Assembly (NCBI GenBank): GCA_030698625.1
Contig: JAUYMS010000037.1
Coordinates: forward strand, 1-55,769
Reading direction: 5' to 3'
Length of the DNA stretch: 55,769 bases
DNA from: Candidatus Omnitrophota bacterium
GTDB taxonomy: Bacteria; Omnitrophota; Omnitrophia; Omnitrophales; Aquincolibacteriaceae
The position numbers and the translations under genes were made by a program. Positions within the stretch are counted from its first letter, which is position 1; each line of letters begins with the position of its first letter. The notes under the pieces are model-generated. The model had not been told where the DNA came from and ran no database searches. It worked only from the letters and a program-made list of their open reading frames with translations. Positions 25,150 to 34,209 of this stretch are shown here, one piece after another.

Positions 25150-28100
25150 GTGTTCGAATCCAAGGGGGAGATGAGGTCGTGCTTGCAGCGCTTCAAGGTC
25201 AGACTAAAAAACTACCGCAGTCCGTTAGCATCCGTTTTGGCCATCCTCTTATCTGTTTCATTTCCGCTTAATGAAAGTCTCGCCTTAAATAATAACGACC
25301 CCCTTTCCGTTCCGGAATCTCTCGGCTCCGTCCAGGAATCCTATACCGGCAATTCCGATAAGACCGTGTTCGTGATCCAGGATGCGCATGATTCTCTGGA
25401 AGCGCAGGAAAATATCGCCGCCTTGATTCATCACCTGGTTGAACATCGCGACGTAAAAACCGTCCTTGAGGAAGGTTATGAGGGCTCAGTGCCGAGTGAC
25501 GCCTATTTCGGATTTATCAAGGATCCCGCAATTAAAGAAAGAGTCTCCTATTTTCTCATGGACCAATTACGTATCAGCGGCGCGGAGTACGCACACATTA
25601 ATAGAAAAAAGAACTTTGAGCTTATCGGTGCTGACAACATCGACCTGCATGTCCGAAATGTGGAATCCTATCGGGTTCTGTATCAGAAAAGGGGAGAAAT
25701 TGAACAGGATCTCGGCGAGATTGAAACCCGCATCAAGAGGCTTGTGGATTCGCATCTTCCGAAAGAAGTCAAACACTGGATCAAACTGAAACAAAAGTCG
25801 CAGGAAGGCAAACTAAGTCTGCTTTCCTATTTGCAGCAGATGACGGCCTTATCACCCACTTCCAGGCCGGGTGAGAGTATTCGGACCCTTCTGCGGGCGG
25901 TAAAGCAGAATGACGAGGGCTCACTCAGCGAGGCAAGGGGCATTGATCCTATTAGGTTATTCAAGGAGATCGCAACATTTGAGAACTCCTTTGCAAACAC
26001 ACTACTCGGCAGTCCCCGGGACCGGGAGATCCTCCGGCATTATAAGGAAGTGCGGCTCTTGAAACGCCTGAGTGATTTGGAGATTACCGCAGAAGAATAC
26101 GCGGCCGTTAAGGAGACCCTCATTGATTTGAACACCAAAAAATTAGCCGCTTTTATCGCCGGGCAGACGAAGCGGTCGTTGCTTTTGTCCAAGCAGTGGG
26201 AGGCGGGTATTCAAAATGCCGTGCGATTTTACGAATTGGCGCAGCAAAGAGATGATGCGATTGAGCGGGCGCTCGAAACGTTTGAGCATCGACGGACCGC
26301 TCTTGTCTTCGGGGGTTTTCATAAAGACAGGATTACAGCCATTCTTAGGAAGAAAGGAATCTCCTATTACGTCATCGCCGTGAATATTACAAGAGAGAGT
26401 CCGCGCCATCAGAAGTATTATAAAAAGCTCATGCAAGTTGGATATGACGATATAAGCCTTCCGGGATTGGTTACCACGGCCACGCAACAGCCCACGTGGC
26501 CGGCCATGACGTCCCGCAGCGCAGACAGAGATACCGAGTTTCGATCCCTGATGAACCGCGTCGTGCTCATCGCGGAGCGGCTTCAGTCTATCGGTCTACC
26601 GTTATCACCGCAACAGCTGGGGCTCGCCCTTCGCTCCGAACTTAGGGAATCGTCTGAGGATGAAATCCGAAACCGCATCCGCTCCAATCTCATTGTGCTT
26701 TACGGACGGCGAGCCGGACTAGCCGCTTACGAGGACTTGTCGCAGTTTTTGAGAAAAGCGTATGCTCAAAGGCCGACAACACGCATGGACTCCGCAGGCG
26801 CGGAGCCCCACCCCTATGATCAGAGTGATGCGGTCTTCATTACTTATCCGGATTCTATTACCGATGGCAAAGAAGGGTTGCCTTTCCAGGCCCTCAGCCG
26901 ATTTGCGGCCGACCATCTCAAAGGGCTTTTTAACCGCATGCATATTCTGCCATTTTTTGCGTGGGATGCCGACCGGGGCTTCTCGGTTCTCAACTATCGC
27001 GAAGTCGATCCTAGGTTCGGTAGCTGGGATGATATTCGTGCGTTGCAACAGAATTTCGATTTGGCTTTCGATCTGGTCGCCAATCACGCATCGATTGATA
27101 ATCCGTGGATTCAAGCGGCCCTCATTCATCATGGGCTTGCCGACAACGATCTGCGCAGAGAAACGTACGCGCAATACAAAGATTTCGTGAAGGCCTATCA
27201 TGATGAAGACAAGCCGTCCGATGATGAAATGGATAAGGTCGTACATTTCAGAACGTCGCCGTTACTGTCACGGTATTATGTCATCGAAAAGGAGGGGGAC
27301 TTAACCGCGACCTTTGACCGTCCCGCCGACGATGAGGCGGTACTTGTTTATGGAGGCTGGGTTTGGACGACCTACAGCCGGCCGGATACTCCCGACGGAC
27401 GCGTGGGAACGCGGCAAATCGATCTCAACTACACCAATCCGGCGGTACTGATTGAGATGCTGAAAGTTCTTCGCTTTTATTCAACTCAAGGTGCCTCTAT
27501 TTTCCGGATCGATTCCGCGCCAATTCTATGGAAGGAGCCCGGAAAATTTTCACTGCATGAGCCGGAAACACGAAAATTACTTCAAATAATCAACGACGCC
27601 CTTACGCTGATGAATCCCAATATCATGACTATCGCGGAAATCAAAGACGAGCCTGCGACGGAGATGACTTATCTTGGGGAAGGTTCACGCAAGGAGTCGG
27701 ACCTCATCTATCAATTTTCGTCTTATCCGATGTCCGTCTATACGATCTTGAAAGGCGATGCACGATATTTTCGCGAATGGGTTCCTCGGTTAGAGAAGGC
27801 AGCGGGGCGGCAACTGCTGCTTCTTGCCGGAAGTCATGACGGGTTTACGGTCAGGCCGTTGGAGGGCCCGCTTGATGGGACCTCACCGCTGATACCCGAA
27901 GACGAGCGGCGGTGGCTGATCAAGCGATTACGTGAAGAGCATAGAGCGTTTGCCAATAAACGCATGGTAGACGGCGTCGATGTCGTGCGCGAAGTTGTAA
28001 CCACTCCCTGGGACGCGATCAATAAGCCGGATTCAAACGAAGCCCAGAGTCTGCAAGTAGACCGTTATGTGGCCTCCCTGGCGCTGGGCGTCGGTTTGCG

Positions 28101-30909
28101 CGGAATCCCCACGATTTACTACAATGGTCTCTTCGGTGTATCGATGACAACCGATGGTTTAGCGGATAACCGTGAATCAAACCGGCAGCCCTTGGATGAA
28201 GCATGGGTTCGTGACCAATTGCAGGATTCTGAGAGCCGTGCGTATCAGGTTTATCATCATATTCAGGAAATACTCGGGAAACGCGCTAAAGAATCCGCAA
28301 TGCATCCCTCCGGCCCGCCGGAGGTCGTCGTGGACGTGGCCAATGATCAGGTCGCCGCTTTGCTTCTGCGATCACAGGACGAATCCGAGAGCATTGTCAG
28401 TTTGGTCAACGTCTCTGCCGAGGAGCAGACCGTAACTTTAGACTTAGTGGATCTGGAGATGGATCAAACGGATCTATATGAACTGATAGCCGATGAGGTG
28501 ATTCCCCAGCCCAAAATGGGAAAACAGACTGTCGTCCTGAAGCCTTATCAGGTTGCATGGGTTAAGCATGTCAAAATTGAAAACCCCGTCATTGAAGCCC
28601 TCAAGCCGGTTGCCGTTCCCATGGACGGATCTTCGGCGTACGCTCAGGCAAAAAGGCAATTTACGGAACAACTGGAAGAAAAGGTGAAGGCGCGTACGGC
28701 GGTCTTGCAGCCCACAAACTTTGATCCGGACGACGATTCGGATCTGCTCGCGGAGGAATTTTATAAGGTATTTCAGGATGCCGCCAATGACACCTATCGG
28801 TGGATAAAAACCGTGGATCAGAGCGGCCATTTCTTCGCAGACAACGAAAAATTTCACAAGCTCATCGAAGGGCTCGTCATTATCGGTTACGGCGGTATCG
28901 GTCGAAAGATGTTTTACGGAGGGTCTTCGGACATCGATTGGATCTTTATTTTCCCAGAATACATTGACGAGCCGGGGGACCTCGAAGACTTTCAACTCCT
29001 GGAGAATATCAAAGAAGAGTTCTGGGACATCATCAAACGTGCCGTACCCAATAACCAAAAAAGAGATATTCACGCCGTGAGTAAAGTCAGCACGCTAGGC
29101 AAGGCCTTCGGGGCGGGAGATTTTACTCCCATGGATACGGCGATTCTTGCACATACGGATCTTGTTGCTGCGACTTACATTGCCGGCAACTCGGAGCTCT
29201 ACGGCCGATACCGATCCGCCGTCGATGAAGGCATTCGCACTCGCGTGCCGTATGACGAAGTCCAACTAATGAATTATTTCATGAGACGTGTTCACCACCA
29301 TGCCTTCCCGGATGGGATGATCGATCTCAAGCTGATGAAGGGAGGATTTACCGAGATCGCTTTTCTTTATCACCTCGCTCATGCCCATGCGGGATTCCCC
29401 CGCATGACCTTTGAAGAATCGCTCAGTTATCTCCAGGATGAAGGAATTATCAGCCAGTTGCGAGGAGAAGGGATCATCACCGCCGAAGATGCCGAAATCG
29501 TCATTGAGACGTTGCGCCTGCTGACTTTCATTCGCCTCAGCCACGGCGGTATTCGTCTTCAGAATAACGAATGGCTTCAATATGTAGAGTCTGCGGCCAT
29601 CATCCTGGATTCCGGGAAAATTTTCACTTACGAGGAGCTTAATACCCGATTTATGGAGGTGGTAGCGAAGGGCGAGAGATTTTTTCTGAAGACCAGCATG
29701 GGAATCGATGAGAAGACGCTCGATATCCTCCTGGAACGCCCATGGAGTTCTCCGGAAGAATTTCGTAAGGCGGCACATATTCATCATGAGAACACTTACA
29801 TCGATAACTTCGTCCTGTGGCAAACTCGGAGCGCAGATTTTTTATTTGAAACCTTTTTCCGTGAGCTAAATCGCCGACACGGCAATCTGAAACGGGCCGA
29901 CTGGCTTACGCTTATGGCGCTATCAGGCAATGCGAGTTCGCCGCCGGTTATATTGCAGGAGATGCTTACGTATGGCCATTTGCCCCGATTCCGCGAGCAA
30001 GTTGCCCTAGTGGCCAAAAATCACAATGCCGATACCGGCACGTTGCGTGAAATCGCCTGGAGTCCGGGAGTGAAGCCGCTCTATCGCGGGCAGGCGGTGG
30101 AGAATCTTTATGGCCGCGCACGTGCGCTGGGAAGCGTTCAAGAAGAGTCAGAGCGGCCGGCAATCATAAGAACCGAATCAGGATTAACGGATCCGGACAC
30201 GACTTTGCTGCTCCTCGATGATGTGTTTCAGAGATTGCCGCGGCACTATAGAACCGCGGACGGTACCGACGACAGTGTCTACGAGAGTTTCAGACAGCGC
30301 ATGCATAATCCTACGTCCGCCATTTTTAAAAAACGCTCCGAACTGCGACTCAGCTCGTCTGACATCGACACGGCCGAGTCGAAAACCGTCTCCGACGTCT
30401 TTGGGCAGCTAAAAGGCAGATTTACAATTTTTGTTAATCTGGAGGATGTCCGGCAGCTTACCGGCGAGCAATTCCGTATTGATTATGAAATTCCGCCCCT
30501 CCTCAGCAAGAATATCAGGTACGTATTCTATAATGACCGGGGAAATCTTGATCCGAAAAGACGATTTGTAATTGAACAGATGCAGTCACAGTTCGGCCAC
30601 GACAGGATTGAGATTACCGCCGACCTTCTTATCGATACCGTGGATCGAGCGAAAGTAGGGAAGTGGCTTCACGTTGCACGCACCGACAAGAGTGTGGCCG
30701 CTGCCGCGCGTCTTGATAAAACGGTTGAAATCTACCGGTTCCGGTATATATTTGACGAAACCGGTCTCGTCCCGGCGGCGATTCTTTTGGCAGACGGCGG
30801 AATTCAGGATTCTGAAAACCGGGTCATTGATCTCTCGATGATTCCTCACTCGATCACCCTGGAGGTGCAGGAGTTTCTTGCCAGGCGCGTCTTTGAGCGT
30901 GCGGCATAA
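25150..30909 (+). CDS. Giant secreted multidomain protein: ChaN-like + GH13 (sucrose-phosphorylase-like) + GlnE-like nucleotidyltransferase
   Basis: 1919 residues. A signal or anchor segment (about 25-45) is followed by a ChaN/TraB-like region (about 70-420; VIQDAHDSLEAQENIAALIH, LEEGYEGS, ALVFGGFHKDRI). Residues about 558-1140 are GH13, closest in style to sucrose phosphorylase: region I DLVANH (641-646), nucleophile Asp 788 in FRIDSAP, acid/base Glu 830 in TIAEI, Asp 897 in GSHDG. Residues about 1170-1640 hold a nucleotidyltransferase with GSSDIDW (1258-1264) and LKLMKGGFTEIAFL, as in glutamine synthetase adenylyltransferase. The last 280 residues are unassigned. All visible catalytic residues are kept. 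The start is uncertain: GTG 25150, ATG 25171 and TTG 25183 are all possible. Export of a nucleotidyltransferase is odd. Confidence 0.85.
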   Translation: MFESKGEMRSCLQRFKVRLKNYRSPLASVLAILLSVSFPLNESLALNNNDPLSVPESLGSVQESYTGNSDKTVFVIQDAHDSLEAQENIAALIHHLVEHRDVKTVLEEGYEGSVPSDAYFGFIKDPAIKERVSYFLMDQLRISGAEYAHINRKKNFELIGADNIDLHVRNVESYRVLYQKRGEIEQDLGEIETRIKRLVDSHLPKEVKHWIKLKQKSQEGKLSLLSYLQQMTALSPTSRPGESIRTLLRAVKQNDEGSLSEARGIDPIRLFKEIATFENSFANTLLGSPRDREILRHYKEVRLLKRLSDLEITAEEYAAVKETLIDLNTKKLAAFIAGQTKRSLLLSKQWEAGIQNAVRFYELAQQRDDAIERALETFEHRRTALVFGGFHKDRITAILRKKGISYYVIAVNITRESPRHQKYYKKLMQVGYDDISLPGLVTTATQQPTWPAMTSRSADRDTEFRSLMNRVVLIAERLQSIGLPLSPQQLGLALRSELRESSEDEIRNRIRSNLIVLYGRRAGLAAYEDLSQFLRKAYAQRPTTRMDSAGAEPHPYDQSDAVFITYPDSITDGKEGLPFQALSRFAADHLKGLFNRMHILPFFAWDADRGFSVLNYREVDPRFGSWDDIRALQQNFDLAFDLVANHASIDNPWIQAALIHHGLADNDLRRETYAQYKDFVKAYHDEDKPSDDEMDKVVHFRTSPLLSRYYVIEKEGDLTATFDRPADDEAVLVYGGWVWTTYSRPDTPDGRVGTRQIDLNYTNPAVLIEMLKVLRFYSTQGASIFRIDSAPILWKEPGKFSLHEPETRKLLQIINDALTLMNPNIMTIAEIKDEPATEMTYLGEGSRKESDLIYQFSSYPMSVYTILKGDARYFREWVPRLEKAAGRQLLLLAGSHDGFTVRPLEGPLDGTSPLIPEDERRWLIKRLREEHRAFANKRMVDGVDVVREVVTTPWDAINKPDSNEAQSLQVDRYVASLALGVGLRGIPTIYYNGLFGVSMTTDGLADNRESNRQPLDEAWVRDQLQDSESRAYQVYHHIQEILGKRAKESAMHPSGPPEVVVDVANDQVAALLLRSQDESESIVSLVNVSAEEQTVTLDLVDLEMDQTDLYELIADEVIPQPKMGKQTVVLKPYQVAWVKHVKIENPVIEALKPVAVPMDGSSAYAQAKRQFTEQLEEKVKARTAVLQPTNFDPDDDSDLLAEEFYKVFQDAANDTYRWIKTVDQSGHFFADNEKFHKLIEGLVIIGYGGIGRKMFYGGSSDIDWIFIFPEYIDEPGDLEDFQLLENIKEEFWDIIKRAVPNNQKRDIHAVSKVSTLGKAFGAGDFTPMDTAILAHTDLVAATYIAGNSELYGRYRSAVDEGIRTRVPYDEVQLMNYFMRRVHHHAFPDGMIDLKLMKGGFTEIAFLYHLAHAHAGFPRMTFEESLSYLQDEGIISQLRGEGIITAEDAEIVIETLRLLTFIRLSHGGIRLQNNEWLQYVESAAIILDSGKIFTYEELNTRFMEVVAKGERFFLKTSMGIDEKTLDILLERPWSSPEEFRKAAHIHHENTYIDNFVLWQTRSADFLFETFFRELNRRHGNLKRADWLTLMALSGNASSPPVILQEMLTYGHLPRFREQVALVAKNHNADTGTLREIAWSPGVKPLYRGQAVENLYGRARALGSVQEESERPAIIRTESGLTDPDTTLLLLDDVFQRLPRHYRTADGTDDSVYESFRQRMHNPTSAIFKKRSELRLSSSDIDTAESKTVSDVFGQLKGRFTIFVNLEDVRQLTGEQFRIDYEIPPLLSKNIRYVFYNDRGNLDPKRRFVIEQMQSQFGHDRIEITADLLIDTVDRAKVGKWLHVARTDKSVAAAARLDKTVEIYRFRYIFDETGLVPAAILLADGGIQDSENRVIDLSMIPHSITLEVQEFLARRVFERAA

Positions 30910-30983
30910 TCACACTCTGTAGCCGTCATCACCCACCCGTAACTCTCTTATTTGCAGCATATTAGAAATTTTGTCAGAAGCGG

Positions 30984-31011
30984 TTGCATTTCATTATAAA
31001 TATATTATAAT
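30984..31011 (+). promoter_or_regulatory. Promoter of the central-carbon operon
   Basis: TTGCAT (30984-30989), 16-base spacer, TATAAT (31006-31011), in strongly AT-rich sequence that contrasts with the genes around it. Transcription would start near 31018, giving a 67-base leader. Confidence 0.65.
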
Positions 31012-31041
31012 TATAGCAAGAACAAACAACTATATAAGAAT

Positions 31042-31067
31042 AAGATACAATTATATCTTTTAAGATA
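31042..31067 (+). repeat. Inverted repeat in the operon leader
   Basis: AAGATA (31042-31047) pairs with TATCTT (31053-31058), and AAGATA recurs at 31062-31067, so two alternative hairpins are possible. The leader carries no good ribosome site before the ATG at 31085. The repeats may be an operator or may control translation. Confidence 0.4.
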
Positions 31068-31084
31068 ACTTTTTATATCAGTCT

Positions 31085-32734
31085 ATGAACGCAGCAGAAC
31101 TATTCATTAAGTGCCTAGAAGCTGAGGGCGTAAAAGCCATCTTTGGTGTGCCTGGCGAAGAGAATGCCGATTTCGTCATGGCCCTCGACAAATCTCCCAT
31201 TCAATTGATTCTAACGCGCCATGAACAGGGGGCTGCGTTTATGGCGGAGGTGCATGGGCGTTTGACCGGCGAAGCCGGAGTGTGTTTGGGTACGCTCGGT
31301 CCGGGTGCGGCGAATCTTGTGACCGGAGTTGCCGACGCCAATATGGACCATTCTCCGGTGATTGTTATCACAGGGCAGGCTGACAGCGAGCGCATGCACA
31401 AAGAGAGTCACCAGAACATGGATGTGGTAAGCATGTTCAAGCCCATTACGAAATGGGCGCATACTATTTATCATCCGAATAATGTACCCGAGGTAGTTCG
31501 GAAGGCCTTTAAACTGGCCACGACCGAAAAACCTGGGGCCTGCCATATTGAACTCCCTGAAGACATTGCAGCAATGAAAACCACCGGACAGCCGCTCGTT
31601 CCAAAGCGCGTGCGGCGACCCGTGCCGGCTGATAAAATTGTGGATCAAGCCTGGGAAGCGATCAAGACTGCAAAGCGCCCCATAATTCTTGCCGGCAACG
31701 GCACCATCCGTAAACGTGCGAGTAAACAATTGCGTCTTCTAGCGGAAAAGACGGGGATCGGTGTGGCTAGCACCTTTATGGGCAAAGGCTGTGTTGATCG
31801 CGATTCAGATCAATGCCTCTTCACCATCGGTCTTCAAGCGAAGGATCTTGTCACTTGCGTCGTTGATGCGGCAGACCTCGTGATTACTGTCGGTTATGAC
31901 ATGGTGGAATATCACCCCAGCTTGTGGAATCCCAAGGGAGATAAGAAAATCGTGCATATTGATTTTCTTCCTGCCGAAGTAGACGATCATTACCCGGTTG
32001 ATGTGGAGGTGGTCGGCGATTTGGCGCACACCTTATGGATGCTTAACGAGCGCGTTGATAAAGACGGAAGCCCCTCTTACGACCTCAATCATCAGCATTC
32101 GGCCCGCCAGCAAATGCTGGAAGACTTCGAGCAGTACAAGGACGACGATACGGAAGGGACCATCCGGCCTCAGAAGGTTTTGTGGGATGTCCGTCGGGCT
32201 CTCGGACCCCGCGATATTCTGCTTAGCGATGTGGGTGCCCATAAGATGTGGATCGCCCGTTATTACCAATGCAATGAACCCAACACGTGCCTCATTCCCA
32301 ATGGCTTCTGTTCGATGGGGTTTGCCCTTCCCGGCGCGATAGCGGCAAAAATGGCCTGTCCCGATCGGAATATTTTAGCCATATGCGGAGACGGCGGTTT
32401 TATGATGAACGTTCAAGAGATGGAGACGGCCAAGCGCACGAATCAGGACATCGTGGTCATGATTTGGGAAGATAAGAAGTACGGGCTGATTGAATGGAAG
32501 CAGCAAGGTCATTTCGGAAAGCACATTGACCTTAGTTTTGAGAACCCTGATTTTGTAAAGTTGGCCGATGCTTTTGGTTGGGGCGGAATGCGCGTTGATA
32601 ATTCACGCGATCTGGCAGGTGCGCTGGAAGCTGCTCTGAAGCAAAGCGGGCCGACGCTGATAAGCATACCCATCGATTATCGCGAAAATTATCTTCTGAG
32701 CAAACGATTGGGGCAGATCGCATGTCCGATCTAA
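31085..32734 (+). CDS. Thiamine-diphosphate enzyme, acetolactate-synthase-like; probable 2-oxoglutarate decarboxylase
   Basis: 549 residues. The N-terminal domain has the activating Glu (E47 in LTRHEQGAAFM), and GDG at 435-437 binds the cofactor magnesium. The usual Asn metal ligand after it is Glu 462 (WEDKKYG). Sequence style (FGVPGEEN, NMDVVSMFKPITKW) is like proteins labelled acetolactate synthase. In cyanobacteria a protein so labelled is a 2-oxoglutarate decarboxylase paired with succinic semialdehyde dehydrogenase. Here an aldehyde dehydrogenase overlaps it by 13 bases, and no small regulatory subunit is present, so that role is preferred. Acetolactate synthase or glyoxylate carboligase cannot be excluded. 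Confidence 0.75.
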   Translation: MNAAELFIKCLEAEGVKAIFGVPGEENADFVMALDKSPIQLILTRHEQGAAFMAEVHGRLTGEAGVCLGTLGPGAANLVTGVADANMDHSPVIVITGQADSERMHKESHQNMDVVSMFKPITKWAHTIYHPNNVPEVVRKAFKLATTEKPGACHIELPEDIAAMKTTGQPLVPKRVRRPVPADKIVDQAWEAIKTAKRPIILAGNGTIRKRASKQLRLLAEKTGIGVASTFMGKGCVDRDSDQCLFTIGLQAKDLVTCVVDAADLVITVGYDMVEYHPSLWNPKGDKKIVHIDFLPAEVDDHYPVDVEVVGDLAHTLWMLNERVDKDGSPSYDLNHQHSARQQMLEDFEQYKDDDTEGTIRPQKVLWDVRRALGPRDILLSDVGAHKMWIARYYQCNEPNTCLIPNGFCSMGFALPGAIAAKMACPDRNILAICGDGGFMMNVQEMETAKRTNQDIVVMIWEDKKYGLIEWKQQGHFGKHIDLSFENPDFVKLADAFGWGGMRVDNSRDLAGALEAALKQSGPTLISIPIDYRENYLLSKRLGQIACPI

Positions 32735-34179
32735 AGACTTCGGTGTTGAAGCAGAGCTATCCTTATTATCTTGCCAATAAGCCGGTTGCCGCCAACCAAG
32801 ACCTCAAGGTGATTGACAAATTTACCGGGGAAGTCGCTACGGAGGTAGCGCTTGCTGATGAAAAGGCTATTGATCAGGCGATCGCCAAGGCTGTTCGGGC
32901 GGTCGAACCTTTGCAGGCCATGTCGGCCTATGATCGGCAGGAAGTATTGCGGCATTGTCTGAAACGCTTCGAAGAAAGGCGGGAGGAGTTAGCCCTCAGC
33001 CTCTGCATCGAAGCCGGAAAACCCATTAAGGATGCCCGCGGAGAAGTAAGCCGTCTTATCGATACCTTTCGCGTGGCCTCGGAAGAAGCCGTTAGGCTCT
33101 ATGGGGAGGTCATGCCGCTCGATATCTCACTGAATACGCGCAATTATCGCGGTATGTGGAAGCGGGTGCCCATCGGCCCTTGCAGTTTTATATCACCGTT
33201 TAATTTTCCCCTGAATCTGGCGGCGCACAAAATTGCTCCCGCGGTTGCGGTCGGCTGCCCCTTTGTCTTGAAGCCGGCCAGTCTGACGCCGATTGGCGCG
33301 CTTGTGATTGGCGAGATTCTCGCTGAAACAAATTTGCCTGAGGGGGCGTTCTCGATTCTTCCCTGCCGTCGTGACGGCGCAGAACTTTTTACGACAGACG
33401 AGCGTTTTAAATTGTTGAGCTTTACGGGTTCTCCGAGCGTAGGTTGGGATCTCAAGGCGAAGGCGGGCAAGAAAAAAGTGGTGCTCGAATTGGGAGGCAA
33501 CGCTGCCGTCATCGTCGAACCCGATTCTGATTTGGATGACGTGACAAATCGTATTATGGTCGGCGCTTTTTATCAGTCGGGTCAAAGTTGCATCAGTGTG
33601 CAGCGCATCCTGATTCACTATAAAATTTATGATGAATTGCGCGACCGGCTCGTTGCCGCGGCCAGCAAGCTTGTTAAGGGAGATCCCAAGGATGAAAAAA
33701 CATTTATCGGTCCGATGATCGCTGAAAAAGAGGCGGACCGGCTTGAGTCATGGATCAATGAAGCGGTCGAGCGCGGGGCGAAACTCCTTTGCGGGGGATC
33801 CAGAGAAGGAACCATGATGGAAGCGACTCTCTTGGAAGATGTGCCTTCCGATGTCACGATTTCCAGTCAGGAGGCTTTCGGTCCTGTTGCCTGCTTGGCC
33901 AAGTACCGTGACTTCGATGATGCCCTGAATACGATTAATGAGAGCCGCTATGGGCTACAGGCCGGCGTCTTTACGCAAAATCTGTATAAAATGTACCGGG
34001 CCTGGGACCGACTCGACGTTGGCGGTGTTATCATCGGCGATGTCCCTTCGTGGCGCGTCGATAACATGCCTTATGGCGGGGTCAAAGACAGCGGCCTCGG
34101 CCGCGAAGGGGTTCGTTTCGCCATGCAAGATATGACTGAGATACGGCTCATGGTCGTGCGTGATCCCGCACCTAAATAA
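32722..34179 (+). CDS. NAD(P)-dependent aldehyde dehydrogenase, probable succinic semialdehyde dehydrogenase
   Basis: 485 residues, full length. It has FISPFNFPLNLAAHKIAPA, the cofactor-loop FTGSPSVGWDLKAKAG, the general-base Glu in LELGGN and the nucleophile Cys in QSGQSCIS, plus the closing PYGGVKDSGLGREG. It overlaps the upstream decarboxylase gene by 13 bases, so the pair is translationally coupled. Oxidation of succinic semialdehyde to succinate fits the context; non-phosphorylating glyceraldehyde 3-phosphate dehydrogenase is an alternative within the same superfamily. Confidence 0.85.
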   Translation: MSDLKTSVLKQSYPYYLANKPVAANQDLKVIDKFTGEVATEVALADEKAIDQAIAKAVRAVEPLQAMSAYDRQEVLRHCLKRFEERREELALSLCIEAGKPIKDARGEVSRLIDTFRVASEEAVRLYGEVMPLDISLNTRNYRGMWKRVPIGPCSFISPFNFPLNLAAHKIAPAVAVGCPFVLKPASLTPIGALVIGEILAETNLPEGAFSILPCRRDGAELFTTDERFKLLSFTGSPSVGWDLKAKAGKKKVVLELGGNAAVIVEPDSDLDDVTNRIMVGAFYQSGQSCISVQRILIHYKIYDELRDRLVAAASKLVKGDPKDEKTFIGPMIAEKEADRLESWINEAVERGAKLLCGGSREGTMMEATLLEDVPSDVTISSQEAFGPVACLAKYRDFDDALNTINESRYGLQAGVFTQNLYKMYRAWDRLDVGGVIIGDVPSWRVDNMPYGGVKDSGLGREGVRFAMQDMTEIRLMVVRDPAPK

Positions 34180-34209
34180 CACACTTGTGGTTAAGTGAGG
34201 AGGAAAGTG

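Noticed and set aside
25120-25170. GTGTTCGAATCC resembling the T-arm of a tRNA just before the giant gene
   Set aside because: The flanking bases do not pair into a 5-bp T-stem, and no anticodon or acceptor stem can be drawn upstream. Most likely chance.
31085-32734. Straight assignment as biosynthetic acetolactate synthase (IlvB)
   Set aside because: No IlvH-type small subunit or other branched-chain genes nearby, and the coupled aldehyde dehydrogenase fits a different reaction better.
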